A DNA stretch of 14,332 nt from Actinomycetota bacterium. Its GTDB lineage: Bacteria; Actinomycetota; Humimicrobiia; Humimicrobiales; Humimicrobiaceae. Positions 1-8,272 of this stretch are shown piece by piece. The position numbers and the translations under genes were made by a program. The notes under the pieces were generated by a model. It saw only the letters and a list, made by a program, of their open reading frames with translations, was not told where the DNA came from and made no database searches. The stretch's first letter is position 1; each line of letters starts with the position of its first letter. The stretch is taken from contig JAQVJB010000041.1 of NCBI GenBank assembly GCA_028695395.1, positions 1-14,332 of the forward strand, written 5' to 3'.

Positions 1-3
1 ATT

Positions 4-1377
4 ATGGAAGAACAGAGACAACATATTTTAAATGGAAACATAAGAGAGCTTCTTTTTAAGTTCTCAACTCCCGCAATTGTCGGAATGCTGGTAAGTGCTC
101 TTTACAATATGGTTGATACATTATTTGTAGGACAAGGTGTAGGCCCTCTGGCTATTGCCGGGCTTACTATTGTAATGCCTGTACAGCTCATAATGATGGC
201 TATAGGTATAATGGTTGGAATAGGCTCTGCTTCAATTATATCCAGATCTCTAGGCGCAAATGATAAAGAAAAAGCCTTAAAAACTGCATCTAATGCAATA
301 GTCCTTAATTTAATAATAAGTATAATTTTAATGATTCCCGCTTATTTATTTATTGACAATATTCTTTTCTTTTTTGGAGCATCAAGCGATACATATCCAT
401 TTGCCAGAGATTATATGTCAATAATATTAATAGGATTTATATCATTTTCTTTTGCGATTGCTGCAAATAACCTGATAAGAGCAGAAGGCAAACCCAGGGC
501 TGCCATGTACAGTATGCTAATAGGGGCAATAAGCAATATAATACTTGACCCTATTTTTATATTTGGTTTAAAAATGGGTGTCAAAGGTGCTGCAATTGCC
601 ACTATATTAAGTCAGGTAATAAGTGCCGTATACGTTATAAGCTTTTTTACTTCTTCAAAGAGTATTTACAAGCTGCATCCAAAATCATTCAAGCCTGATT
701 TAAAATTATCAAGAGAGATAATAGCAATAGGATTTCCCTCATTTGCAATGCAGGTCGCAGGAAGTCTGGTTTTCTTATTCTTCAATAAAGCTATAGTAAA
801 ATATGGAAATGATATGTATATCGCGGTACTGGGTATTACGCTAAGAATTCTTAACTTTATTGAAATGCCCATTATTGGAATAGCGCAAGGGTTTTCAACA
901 TTGGTTAGCTTTAATTTTGGAGCCAAGCGATATGAAAGAATAAATACTGTTTTTAAGGAAGCCTTTTTGTGGACTCTGGTCATTGCAGGATTTGGCTTTA
1001 TTTTACTTATGGCAATACCTGGCAAAATTTTAAATATCTTCACTGGTGATACAAACCTTATACAACTTGGTATTCTTCCTATAAGAATAATAATATCTCT
1101 CATACCTTTTATCGGGTTCCAGATACTTGGCGGAAGCCTCTTCCAGGCAATAGGCAAAACTGTTCCATCTCTTATAATTATATTATCGCGCCAGTTCTTG
1201 ATTTTGCTTCCAGCCATTATAATTTTGCCGATGTTCTTTGGATTAACCGGGTTATGGCTCTCTGTTCCTGTTTCTAATCTGATTTCAATACTTATGACAG
1301 CAGCATTTTTATGGTGGCAGTCAAAAAAATTCAATGAAATGATAAAAATCAGAGATATTGAGACTATCCAGCCATAA
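4..1377 (+). CDS. MATE-family multidrug/cation efflux transporter
   Basis: This is an integral membrane antiporter of the MATE family. Such proteins export drugs, cationic compounds or metabolites across the cytoplasmic membrane using Na+ or H+. The 457 residues are almost wholly hydrophobic, with about twelve predicted spans in two similar halves. The N-terminus is typical of the MepA/DinF-like branch: a short hydrophilic lead with a GNI-RELLFKFSTPAIVGML stretch, then ALYNMVDTLFVGQGVG (about residues 33-48). The second half repeats the pattern with NFIEMPIIGIAQGFSTLVSFNFGA (about 285-308). The length is normal for the family. The frame is open to the left window edge, but the ATG at 4 places the conserved N-terminus correctly. 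The promoter and any Shine-Dalgarno site lie outside the window. The next gene starts 172 bases on (187 if the start at 1565 is used), so co-transcription is possible but not shown. Substrate is unknown. Confidence 0.93.
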   Translation: MEEQRQHILNGNIRELLFKFSTPAIVGMLVSALYNMVDTLFVGQGVGPLAIAGLTIVMPVQLIMMAIGIMVGIGSASIISRSLGANDKEKALKTASNAIVLNLIISIILMIPAYLFIDNILFFFGASSDTYPFARDYMSIILIGFISFSFAIAANNLIRAEGKPRAAMYSMLIGAISNIILDPIFIFGLKMGVKGAAIATILSQVISAVYVISFFTSSKSIYKLHPKSFKPDLKLSREIIAIGFPSFAMQVAGSLVFLFFNKAIVKYGNDMYIAVLGITLRILNFIEMPIIGIAQGFSTLVSFNFGAKRYERINTVFKEAFLWTLVIAGFGFILLMAIPGKILNIFTGDTNLIQLGILPIRIIISLIPFIGFQILGGSLFQAIGKTVPSLIIILSRQFLILLPAIIILPMFFGLTGLWLSVPVSNLISILMTAAFLWWQSKKFNEMIKIRDIETIQP

Positions 1378-1564
1378 TCGGCATTTGAATAATCTATATT
1401 TTAATTACTCTACTCCACCTGATCCAGCTATCAGTTTTAAATTTTAAATATTAATTTATGGTAAAATAGTTTAATCAATATAATTTATTTAAAGTTATAA
1501 AATTTTCTTAAGACTCTTAAAATAGGAAATGAATTTACACAAAAAATAAATGGGGATGATTAAA

Positions 1565-3316
1565 ATGGCAAAATACCGGTGTACGGTTTGTAATTATATT
1601 TATGATGAAGAAAAAGAAGAGAAGAAATTCTCAGAACTCCCTGAGGACTGGAGATGTCCTGTATGTAATGCTTTAAAATCTGATTTTGTTTTAGTAGAAG
1701 AAAGCGCAAAAGATTCAAAAAAAGCGACTACTGTTTCTGATGTCCTCATTGAGCAGCTTTCAGCATGGGGTATTGAATATGTGTTCGGAATTCCCGGGAC
1801 ATCTTCCCTTGGAGTTATTGATGCAATAAGAAAAAATAAAAAAATTAAATATATCCAGGTAAGACATGAGCAGACAGCTGCATTTATGGCATCGGCTTAT
1901 GGAAAACTCACCGGTAATATATCTGCCTGCCTTACAATCGCCGGTCCGGGAGCAACAAACCTTGCAACAGGTCTTTATGATGCGAAACTTGACCACTCAC
2001 CTGTCCTTGCGCTTACCGGCCTGGTAAAAAGACAAATGATGGGGCCAGGTTCATTTCAGGAAATAGATCAGCATTCGTTTTTTGAACCGATTTGCGTATT
2101 TAACAAAGTTCTCATGTCGGAGGAACAGACCACAAAGCTTTCTGCTCTTGCGATTAAACATGCGCTTGTTGAAAGAGGCGTCTCTCACATCAGCATCCCA
2201 AACGATGTCCAGAAACTTCCTCTGGATACTGAAATAATTGAACCTGATGGACAGATACCGGGTAATTCTACTACCTATTCTTCAGACATGATTGAGAAAT
2301 CAGCGTCTATAATAAATGTGGCAGAAAGGCCTGTGATAATTTCCGGATTCGGAGCAATCGCAAATGGCGATAATCTAAGAAAATTTGCAGAGAAAATTAC
2401 CGCGCCCATTGTGACTACTTTCAGGGGGAAAGGTGTGGTAGATGAGAATTACAAATTGTGTGCAGGATGCCATGGTGGAATAGGGTCAATATCTGCATCA
2501 AAACTTGTAAATAATTCTGATTTGCTTATAGTAATAGGTTCTTCATTCTCGGATATGACCCAGATACCAAGGAAAAAGATGATACAGATAGATATCGACC
2601 CGATGATGATTGCAAAGGAATTCCCGGTAGAAGCAGGGCTGATAGGAAACAGTTCTGAATTAATACCTGCCTTAACCAATGCAGTAAAAGAAAAGAAGAA
2701 CCCGAACTATCTTAATGAAATCAGGAAACTGAAAAAAGACTGGATAAATCAACTTGAAAAAGAATCAGATTCATCAAAAGTCCCTTTAAGGCCGCAGTTT
2801 ATCATAAGGACTCTCAACAAATTAATAGCTGATGATGCAGTTATCTCGCTTGATGTCGGAGAAAACAGCTGGTGGTTTGGTAGGAATTTTTTAATGAAAG
2901 CAAGTCAGAAAATGGTTATGTCAGGTTATCTTGCTTCAATGGGAGCCGGGCTTCCGGGAGCTCTCGCAGCACAACTGGTTTTTCCGGACAGACAAGTTAT
3001 TTGCATAACGGGCGATGGCGGATTTTCAATGGTAATGGCAGATTTTATGACAGCAGTAAAATATAAGCTGCCGGTTAAGATATTTTTATTTAACAATAGA
3101 CAGCTAGGTATGATAATGCAGGAACAGAAAGTTGAGAATTACCCCAACTGGCAGACTGAGCTTCATAACTGTGATTTTGCGCAATATGCCAAAAACTGCG
3201 GAGGTAATGGAATAAAAGTAAAAAAATCCTCTGAATTGCATGATGCAATACTTAAAGCTCTTAAAACTAATAGTCCCTTTATTGTTGATATTGATACTGA
3301 TGCTAAAAGATTTTAA
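1565..3316 (+). CDS. Rubredoxin-fused ThDP enzyme (pyruvate oxidase/acetolactate synthase type)
   Basis: A rubredoxin domain is joined to a full thiamine-diphosphate enzyme. Residues 4-45 hold CxxC pairs at C6/C9 and C31/C34 (CTVC, CPVC), a one-iron rubredoxin site. The loop between the pairs is 21 residues, shorter than in ordinary rubredoxins. The enzyme follows from about residue 55. It has an N-terminal pyrimidine-binding domain with catalytic Glu102 in RHEQTAAF, a middle domain (about 250-380) and a C-terminal domain with the ThDP/Mg motif G483-D-G to N510-N511. FQEIDQHSFFEPI and the middle domain look most like pyruvate oxidase and acetolactate synthase relatives. Decarboxylation of a 2-oxo acid, with rubredoxin passing electrons from a flavin, is inferred. 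Start choice: ATG 1565 has a GGGGATGAT ribosome site 9 bases upstream (from GGGG) and begins at MAKYRC as rubredoxins do; ATG 1550 would add five residues. The transketolase gene follows after 15 bases, so the two are probably one operon. Confidence 0.9.
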   Translation: MAKYRCTVCNYIYDEEKEEKKFSELPEDWRCPVCNALKSDFVLVEESAKDSKKATTVSDVLIEQLSAWGIEYVFGIPGTSSLGVIDAIRKNKKIKYIQVRHEQTAAFMASAYGKLTGNISACLTIAGPGATNLATGLYDAKLDHSPVLALTGLVKRQMMGPGSFQEIDQHSFFEPICVFNKVLMSEEQTTKLSALAIKHALVERGVSHISIPNDVQKLPLDTEIIEPDGQIPGNSTTYSSDMIEKSASIINVAERPVIISGFGAIANGDNLRKFAEKITAPIVTTFRGKGVVDENYKLCAGCHGGIGSISASKLVNNSDLLIVIGSSFSDMTQIPRKKMIQIDIDPMMIAKEFPVEAGLIGNSSELIPALTNAVKEKKNPNYLNEIRKLKKDWINQLEKESDSSKVPLRPQFIIRTLNKLIADDAVISLDVGENSWWFGRNFLMKASQKMVMSGYLASMGAGLPGALAAQLVFPDRQVICITGDGGFSMVMADFMTAVKYKLPVKIFLFNNRQLGMIMQEQKVENYPNWQTELHNCDFAQYAKNCGGNGIKVKKSSELHDAILKALKTNSPFIVDIDTDAKRF

Positions 3317-3331
3317 AGAAAGCGAGGTAAA

Positions 3332-5164
3332 ATGTCTGAAATAGATAAATTAAAAAAAATATCTGTCCTTTTAAGGTATTATATTGTAAATTCTACAACC
3401 AATGCGGGTTCAGGGCATCCTACATCTTCTTTATCTTCAGTAGAACTGATGAATGTTCTTTTCTTTGGAGGATTTTTCAGGTATAGAATTGATAAACCTG
3501 ATTACCATAATAACGATAGGTTAATCTTTTCCAAAGGACATGCTGCTCCCCTTCTTTACTCATTATGGACAGTAGCAGGAGCAATAAAAGAAGAAGAATT
3601 AATGACCCTGAGGAAATTTATGAGCAGGCTTGAAGGTCATCCTACACACAGATTTCCCTATGCAGAAGCAGCAACCGGTTCTCTTGGCCAGGGATTATCG
3701 ATAGGACTGGGGATGGCTCTCTGCGCAAAATACATTGATGAACTCCCCTTTAAAACTTTTGTCCTTCTTGGAGACAGCGAGATGAGTGAAGGCTCACAAT
3801 GGGAAGCAATCCAGATTGCATGCCATTACAAGCTGGATAACCTCATCGGAATTATTGACGTAAACGGACTGGGACAGCGGGGCCAGACATTATTTGGAAA
3901 AAATATTTATGAGTATGAAAAAAGAATATCATCTTTCGGCTGGAAAACTATTCTGATTAATGGACATGACATTAATGAAATCGAAAAAGCATACAAAGAA
4001 GCACTGATGGCGAAAGAAAAACCAGTAATGATTATTGCTGATACAGTTAAAGGCAAAGGCATAAGTATTTTTGAAGGACTTGAAAACTGGCACGGCAAGC
4101 CACTATCGCAAAAGGAAGCTGAAAAAGCATTAAATGAACTGGGAGAGATAGACAAAAAAATAAAAGTGAAAATTGCTTTGCCGGAAAATATAGAACCTGC
4201 TGATAAAAAAATAACTGCAGACAAAATCAAAATAACAGATAAACCAGTGTCGACAAGAAAAGCATACGGAATAGGGCTTGTAAATGCATTTTTGAAATTT
4301 CCCTCAATGGTTGTGCTGGATGCAGAGGTGAGCAATTCTACATTTTCATCCATTTTTAAAGACAATATCACTTCCAGATTTTTTGAAATGTATATAACTG
4401 AGCAGAACATGGCAGGGGTAGCACTGGGTTTATCGCTAAGAAATAAAATTCCTTTTATTTCTTCGTTTGCAGCATTTCTTACAAGAGCATTTGATCAGAT
4501 AAGGATGAGCAGGCATTCTGATTCAAATATTAAAATTGCCGGTTCACACGCTGGAACTTCTATCGGAGAAGACGGAGTTTCACAGATGGGACTTGAGGAC
4601 ATTGCAATGTTTAGGTCCATACCTGATTGTGTTGTACTCTATCCTTCCGATGGAATATCTACAATAAAACTTGTAGAAAAAGCTGCTAATCATTTTGGTA
4701 ATGTTTATATAAGAACTACAAGGATGAATACTCCTATTATTTATGCTCCATCTGAAGAGTTTGAAATAGGAGGAAGCAAAGTACTTAAAAAAAATCATGA
4801 AGATGCAGCTACTGTTATTACCGCAGGAATTACCCTTCATGAAGCTTTAAAAGCTTATGAAGAACTTTTAAAAGAAGATATATATATAAGGATAATAGAT
4901 TTGTACAGTATAAAACCTATTGATAAAAAAACGATAAACGAAGCTGCCCTTGAAACAAAATTTATCATTACAGTAGAAGACCATTATCCTGAAGGAGGAC
5001 TTGGAGAAGCCGTGATAAGCTCTCTTGAGCATCCGTGCAAATTCAAAATCATTGCTGTAAAAAAACTTCCGGTCAGTGGGAAACCTTCAGAATTGCTAGA
5101 GTATGAAGAAATATCAAAAGATAGTATTGTAAACGCGGTTAAGGAAATAATCAGAACCAAATAA
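3332..5164 (+). CDS. tkt: Transketolase, single chain, vertebrate-like type
   Basis: Transketolase moves a two-carbon ketol unit between sugar phosphates in the cytosol, linking the pentose phosphate pathway and glycolysis. The protein has 610 residues, carrying both the ThDP pyrophosphate and pyrimidine domains plus the C-terminal domain. Its closest recalled match is human TKT (623 residues) rather than E. coli TktA: for example LGDSEMSEGSQWEA, FAAFLTRAFDQIRMS and GTSIGEDGVSQM. Active-site equivalents are visible: His29 in GSGHP, His70 in SKGHAAP, His103 in EGHPT, Asp148 and Asn178 for metal and ThDP, and Glu357 in ITEQNM as the catalytic base. The usual GDG triplet is GDS here (147-149). 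A GCGAGG Shine-Dalgarno lies just before the ATG. It sits 15 bases behind the rubredoxin-ThDP gene. The motifs firmly support transketolase; a specialised donor sugar is possible given the neighbours. Confidence 0.94.
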   Translation: MSEIDKLKKISVLLRYYIVNSTTNAGSGHPTSSLSSVELMNVLFFGGFFRYRIDKPDYHNNDRLIFSKGHAAPLLYSLWTVAGAIKEEELMTLRKFMSRLEGHPTHRFPYAEAATGSLGQGLSIGLGMALCAKYIDELPFKTFVLLGDSEMSEGSQWEAIQIACHYKLDNLIGIIDVNGLGQRGQTLFGKNIYEYEKRISSFGWKTILINGHDINEIEKAYKEALMAKEKPVMIIADTVKGKGISIFEGLENWHGKPLSQKEAEKALNELGEIDKKIKVKIALPENIEPADKKITADKIKITDKPVSTRKAYGIGLVNAFLKFPSMVVLDAEVSNSTFSSIFKDNITSRFFEMYITEQNMAGVALGLSLRNKIPFISSFAAFLTRAFDQIRMSRHSDSNIKIAGSHAGTSIGEDGVSQMGLEDIAMFRSIPDCVVLYPSDGISTIKLVEKAANHFGNVYIRTTRMNTPIIYAPSEEFEIGGSKVLKKNHEDAATVITAGITLHEALKAYEELLKEDIYIRIIDLYSIKPIDKKTINEAALETKFIITVEDHYPEGGLGEAVISSLEHPCKFKIIAVKKLPVSGKPSELLEYEEISKDSIVNAVKEIIRTK

Positions 5165-5303
5165 AATCTAAGATGAACATCATTTAAAATAATAACTTAT
5201 TTTTTTCATTTGATTAAAATATTTTATTTTTTAAAATAAAAACATTAGTTTACTATTTTTTTAAAATCACTTTTTAAATTTAAGTATTAAAAAAATTTTA
5301 AAA

Positions 5304-6122
5304 TTGAAGACATTTAATAAGAAAGATAATCAGATTAAGTTAATCGACACTATTTCCTTAGAAGGCAAAAAAACAATAATAACAGGTGCAGCTTCCGGAA
5401 TAGGAAGAGCGACAAGCTTAAGATTAGCCGAGGCTGGCTCTGAATTGTGGCTGGTAGATAAAAATGAAAAAGCTCTTGAAGAAACTAAAAAAATTATTGA
5501 AGCTTTAAATATAAAAATAAAGACTTATATCGTCGACCTTTCAAAAAAAGAAAACATTGATGATTTGTGGGAATCGTTTGATAGTGTAAAACCGGATATA
5601 TTGATAAATAATTCAGGTATTTACCCATCGAAAGGTTTTCTTGAAGTCGATAAAAATTTTTATGATGAAGTTCTTTGCGTTAATCTTAATTCAGTTTTCT
5701 GGATGTGCCAGAAATTCATAAAATCCAGAGGAAATGCCGGAGGTATTATTGTAAATACTTCTTCAATAGAGGCCCTTGTTCCTGTCAAAGAAGATATGGC
5801 ACATTATAGCATAAGTAAGTCAGGAATCTATACATTGACCAGAAATCTTGCACATGATTTCGGGAAGAAGGGCTTTAGAATAAACGGTGTGGTCCCGGGA
5901 ACAATAATAACCCCAGGTATAAATCAGCTTGTTAAAAAATCATTGCTGAAATTTGAACTCAGTCTTTTGAAAACAGGGTTTAGTTTTAAAAGCAGGCTTC
6001 CTATGGGTAGATTCGGAAAACCAGATGAGGTTGCAAAAGTAATTTTATTCTTATGCAGTGACCTCGCCAGCTATGTCCATGGAGCAATGATACCTGTCGA
6101 TGGAGGTTTTTTAAGTTCTTAA
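5304..6122 (+). CDS. Classical SDR-family NAD(P)-dependent dehydrogenase/reductase
   Basis: This is a 272-residue classical short-chain dehydrogenase/reductase. Visible motifs are the Rossmann glycines G28-x3-G32-x-G34 (GAASGIG), an acidic residue D52 at the end of strand 2 (VDKN, which favours NAD over NADP), N102-N-S-G105, N127, the serine pair S153/S154 and the catalytic Y168-x3-K172. A C-terminal MGRFGKPDEVAKVILFLCSD...VDGG block is typical of sugar/polyol dehydrogenases and 3-oxoacyl reductases. Substrate cannot be read from the sequence. The start is TTG at 5304. No ATG or GTG lies between an upstream in-frame stop (5262) and the Rossmann motif, and no clear Shine-Dalgarno precedes it, so initiation may be weak or start elsewhere. 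It follows transketolase on the same strand after 139 very AT-rich bases, so it may share that operon or have its own promoter. It converges with the gene ending at 6264. Confidence 0.88.
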   Translation: MKTFNKKDNQIKLIDTISLEGKKTIITGAASGIGRATSLRLAEAGSELWLVDKNEKALEETKKIIEALNIKIKTYIVDLSKKENIDDLWESFDSVKPDILINNSGIYPSKGFLEVDKNFYDEVLCVNLNSVFWMCQKFIKSRGNAGGIIVNTSSIEALVPVKEDMAHYSISKSGIYTLTRNLAHDFGKKGFRINGVVPGTIITPGINQLVKKSLLKFELSLLKTGFSFKSRLPMGRFGKPDEVAKVILFLCSDLASYVHGAMIPVDGGFLSS

Positions 6123-6263
6123 GATATATGTCTCAAAAACTTTTTTAAAACCTTTTTCCTGTGTTTTTAAATCAGTATATTTATTTATAAAATATTATTA
6201 AATATGAAAGTTTTTTAAAACAATCTTTGCTTTAAAAAAATATTTATTTAATTATAAAAATTT

Positions 6264-7259
6264 TTACTGATCTGCTTCTTTAAATTTTTCAGGATAACAA
6301 GCTTTCATCGTCTTAAAAATAGCCTCTTCTAATCCTCCTCTTTTATATCCCAGCTTTTTAACAGATTCTTCCGGATCAAAATAAAAATAATCGGTCATTA
6401 TGTCACGCATTAAAAAAGCAGCTTCAAGCCCGCCTTCCAGGCCTTTTCTTTTAAAATTTTTTTCCATGAACCAGCCAGCCATAACAGCCATAGGTCTTGG
6501 AATATTGATAATCTTCTTATTTTCGCCTATTGCCGACATCATCATCTCAAGCATTTCATTAAAAGTATGGTTTTCATCTCCGATTGGATATTTCATACCA
6601 TGTTCTCCGCTCTCAATTGCACCGATAATTGCCTCTGCAACATGCTCTACCGCTATCATATTTGTGCCACCTTTAGGGAAGTAAATGGTTTTTCCTTTTG
6701 CAAAACGGTCAAGAAAGACATCTTTCCATAAAGGTATTCTGTTAGGCATTGAACCAAATATATATGGGAGCTCAAGAACCATGACTGCCATTTCATTTTT
6801 TCCAGCTGCTATTATTCTTTCAGCCTGCTCTACCCTGCATCTGATATATGGATGAAATTTTGAAAGATTCTTTTCAGGTAAAATTCTGTCGAAATAAGCA
6901 AAATAAGAATTTAAAAGCGCAAATCTTTTAACTCCAGCTTTTCGTGCTGCAGTTGCTACCTTTTCTACTGAATCTACAAGCCTTGAATGAAAAAAATCAT
7001 AAGCAGGTGCAGGAGGTGTTATCCTGTCATCCGGACCAACGGCATATATCATTGCATCATATCCCGAAAATCTACTTAATAAATCTTGTTCTGAAAGCTC
7101 AAAAACATCACCAAAATCAAGCTTGACATCTTTTGGATACCAATCTCCAAGGATTACGTCATCTATGGCTAAGGCATCTACGACATGGCCTCTGTTCTTC
7201 GCCTCAAGTAAAGAATGATAGCCCAGAAAACCGGTGCCACCGACAATCATAATTTTCAT
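6264..7259 (-). CDS. Atypical extended SDR (NAD-dependent epimerase/dehydratase-like)
   Basis: This 331-residue protein has an N-terminal Rossmann fold with GGTGFLG (G7-x2-G10-x2-G13), the nucleotide-binding signature of extended and atypical SDRs. The order that follows is DVFELSEQDLL, YDAMIYAVGPDD, a helix ending in AGVKRFALLNS (to S118) and PYIRCRVEQAE at the active-site position. The expected YxxxK is Y138-I-R-C-R142, so the catalytic lysine is replaced by arginine. The protein may therefore bind a dinucleotide without standard dehydrogenase chemistry, or act as a modified reductase. LELPYIFGSMPNRIPLW and later IAVEHVAEAIIGAIESG fit epimerase-like family members. A Shine-Dalgarno (AAGAAGG) precedes the ATG. 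It lies 119 bases downstream of pabC on the same strand, so it could be read through or have its own promoter. Substrate is unknown. Confidence 0.82.
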   Translation of the reverse strand: MKIMIVGGTGFLGYHSLLEAKNRGHVVDALAIDDVILGDWYPKDVKLDFGDVFELSEQDLLSRFSGYDAMIYAVGPDDRITPPAPAYDFFHSRLVDSVEKVATAARKAGVKRFALLNSYFAYFDRILPEKNLSKFHPYIRCRVEQAERIIAAGKNEMAVMVLELPYIFGSMPNRIPLWKDVFLDRFAKGKTIYFPKGGTNMIAVEHVAEAIIGAIESGEHGMKYPIGDENHTFNEMLEMMMSAIGENKKIINIPRPMAVMAGWFMEKNFKRKGLEGGLEAAFLMRDIMTDYFYFDPEESVKKLGYKRGGLEEAIFKTMKACYPEKFKEADQ

Positions 7260-7378
7260 TTAAGAACCTTCTTTCTAAGTTATTATTTATAAGTCTATTA
7301 TTCTAAATCTGTTTAAAAATTTTAAATTTTTCATTGATTTTATTTAATATTATTTTCTTTAAATGCCCAGGGTTATTC

Positions 7379-8272
7379 TTACTGGGTAAGACGTTTTATT
7401 TCCTCCTTATATAGAAAAGAAAGAGTTTTCGTGAATTTTCCTGGAATCTTTCCTCTTAAATTCCTGCCTTCAATCTTACTGACTGGTAAAATCTCTGCCA
7501 ATGAATTAGTTATAAATATTTCATCTGCATTTAAGAAATCGTCAAGAGAAAGCCTGCATTCATTAAAAGCAATATCATTTTTTACACATAATTCTAGAAT
7601 TTTTTTTCTTGTAATCCCCGGAAGTATGTTAAAATCAAGCGAAGTTGTAAACAAAATGTTTTTTTTAACCATAAAAATATTAGAAACAGCACCTTCGAGT
7701 ACTGTGTTGCTGGCTGAAACAAATAATGCTTCCTGCGCTCCTTTTGATTTGGCTTCATTTTTTGCGAAGATATTCTCAAGATAATTTAGAGTCTTATGTC
7801 TGTATATATTGTTGCTGCTTTCCTGTCTTTTTATGGAAGAAATAATCATTTCTATGCCTTTTTCGTAAAAACTGGAAGGGTATCCGGTATAGCTGTCTGC
7901 AAAAACTATAGTTGTATGTTCGCTTCCAGATTCTAAATCTAATCTTTTCCCATATTCTCCCCTGCTTATTATGACTTTCAAGAATGCATCTTTTCCGCTT
8001 AATCCTTTTGCCTCTAACAATATTTTTATACTTCTTTTAATATCTTCTCTTAAAAAATTTAAATCAATATTTCTATAATTAAAAAAACATAAAGAAGAAT
8101 AAAGTCTTTCAATATGATCTTCTAAAAGAAATATGTTGCCTTTATAGACTCTTATTGTCTCAAAACAACCATCCCCATATAAAAAACCGCTGTTTTTCAC
8201 AGAAATAAAATCCTTATCTGCTTCTTTTACCTTACCATTTAAAATAAATATATGATTAATTTTTTTATTCAT
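7379..8272 (-). CDS. pabC: Aminodeoxychorismate lyase (PLP fold type IV)
   Basis: PabC releases pyruvate from 4-amino-4-deoxychorismate to give p-aminobenzoate, a folate precursor. The 297-residue protein is a class IV aminotransferase-fold enzyme. GFLYGDGCFETIRVYKG (about 29-45) is the family N-terminal signature. The PLP lysine is K160 in YRHKTLNYLEN, followed by EALFVSASNTVLEGAVSNIF with E193, and LPGITRKKILEL near the phosphate-binding site. The fold is shared with branched-chain and D-amino acid aminotransferases, so sequence alone is not decisive. Placement behind pabA and pabB and the KTLNY form make PabC the best call. Its ATG overlaps the pabB stop (ATGAATAA, 8 bases shared), so translation is probably coupled. 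No strong Shine-Dalgarno is seen. Confidence 0.87.
   Translation of the reverse strand: MNKKINHIFILNGKVKEADKDFISVKNSGFLYGDGCFETIRVYKGNIFLLEDHIERLYSSLCFFNYRNIDLNFLREDIKRSIKILLEAKGLSGKDAFLKVIISRGEYGKRLDLESGSEHTTIVFADSYTGYPSSFYEKGIEMIISSIKRQESSNNIYRHKTLNYLENIFAKNEAKSKGAQEALFVSASNTVLEGAVSNIFMVKKNILFTTSLDFNILPGITRKKILELCVKNDIAFNECRLSLDDFLNADEIFITNSLAEILPVSKIEGRNLRGKIPGKFTKTLSFLYKEEIKRLTQ

Noticed and set aside
666..1334. Minus-strand open frame of 222 residues inside the MATE gene
   Set aside because: It lies wholly opposite a gene with clear family motifs, has no recognisable domain or ribosome site, and its residues are those expected from antisense to membrane-protein codons.
1378..1549. Possible promoter before the rubredoxin-ThDP gene (TATAAT and TAAAAT boxes near 1460-1490)
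   Set aside because: The -10-like boxes have no acceptable -35 partner at 16-18 bases, and such boxes are frequent in DNA this rich in A and T.
3907..4410. Minus-strand open frame of 167 residues inside the transketolase gene
   Set aside because: It is antisense to a highly conserved enzyme and serine/isoleucine-rich without any family motif.
1565..6122. Sulfoquinovose breakdown by a transketolase route, or an inositol (IolD) pathway
   Set aside because: The ThDP enzyme lacks features I would tie to sulfoacetaldehyde acetyltransferase or IolD, and no isomerase, sulfo-sugar or inositol genes are present.
6123..6263. Repeated CTTTTTTAAAAC/GTTTTTTAAAAC motifs and AT-only stems between the two convergent SDR genes
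   Set aside because: These are low-complexity A/T runs without a GC stem; chance recurrence is likely, so neither a repeat family nor a terminator is called.
7366..7386. Hairpin CCCAG/CTGGG around the pabC stop codon as a terminator
   Set aside because: The stem has only five pairs, overlaps the stop codon and is followed by no U-rich tract on the minus strand.
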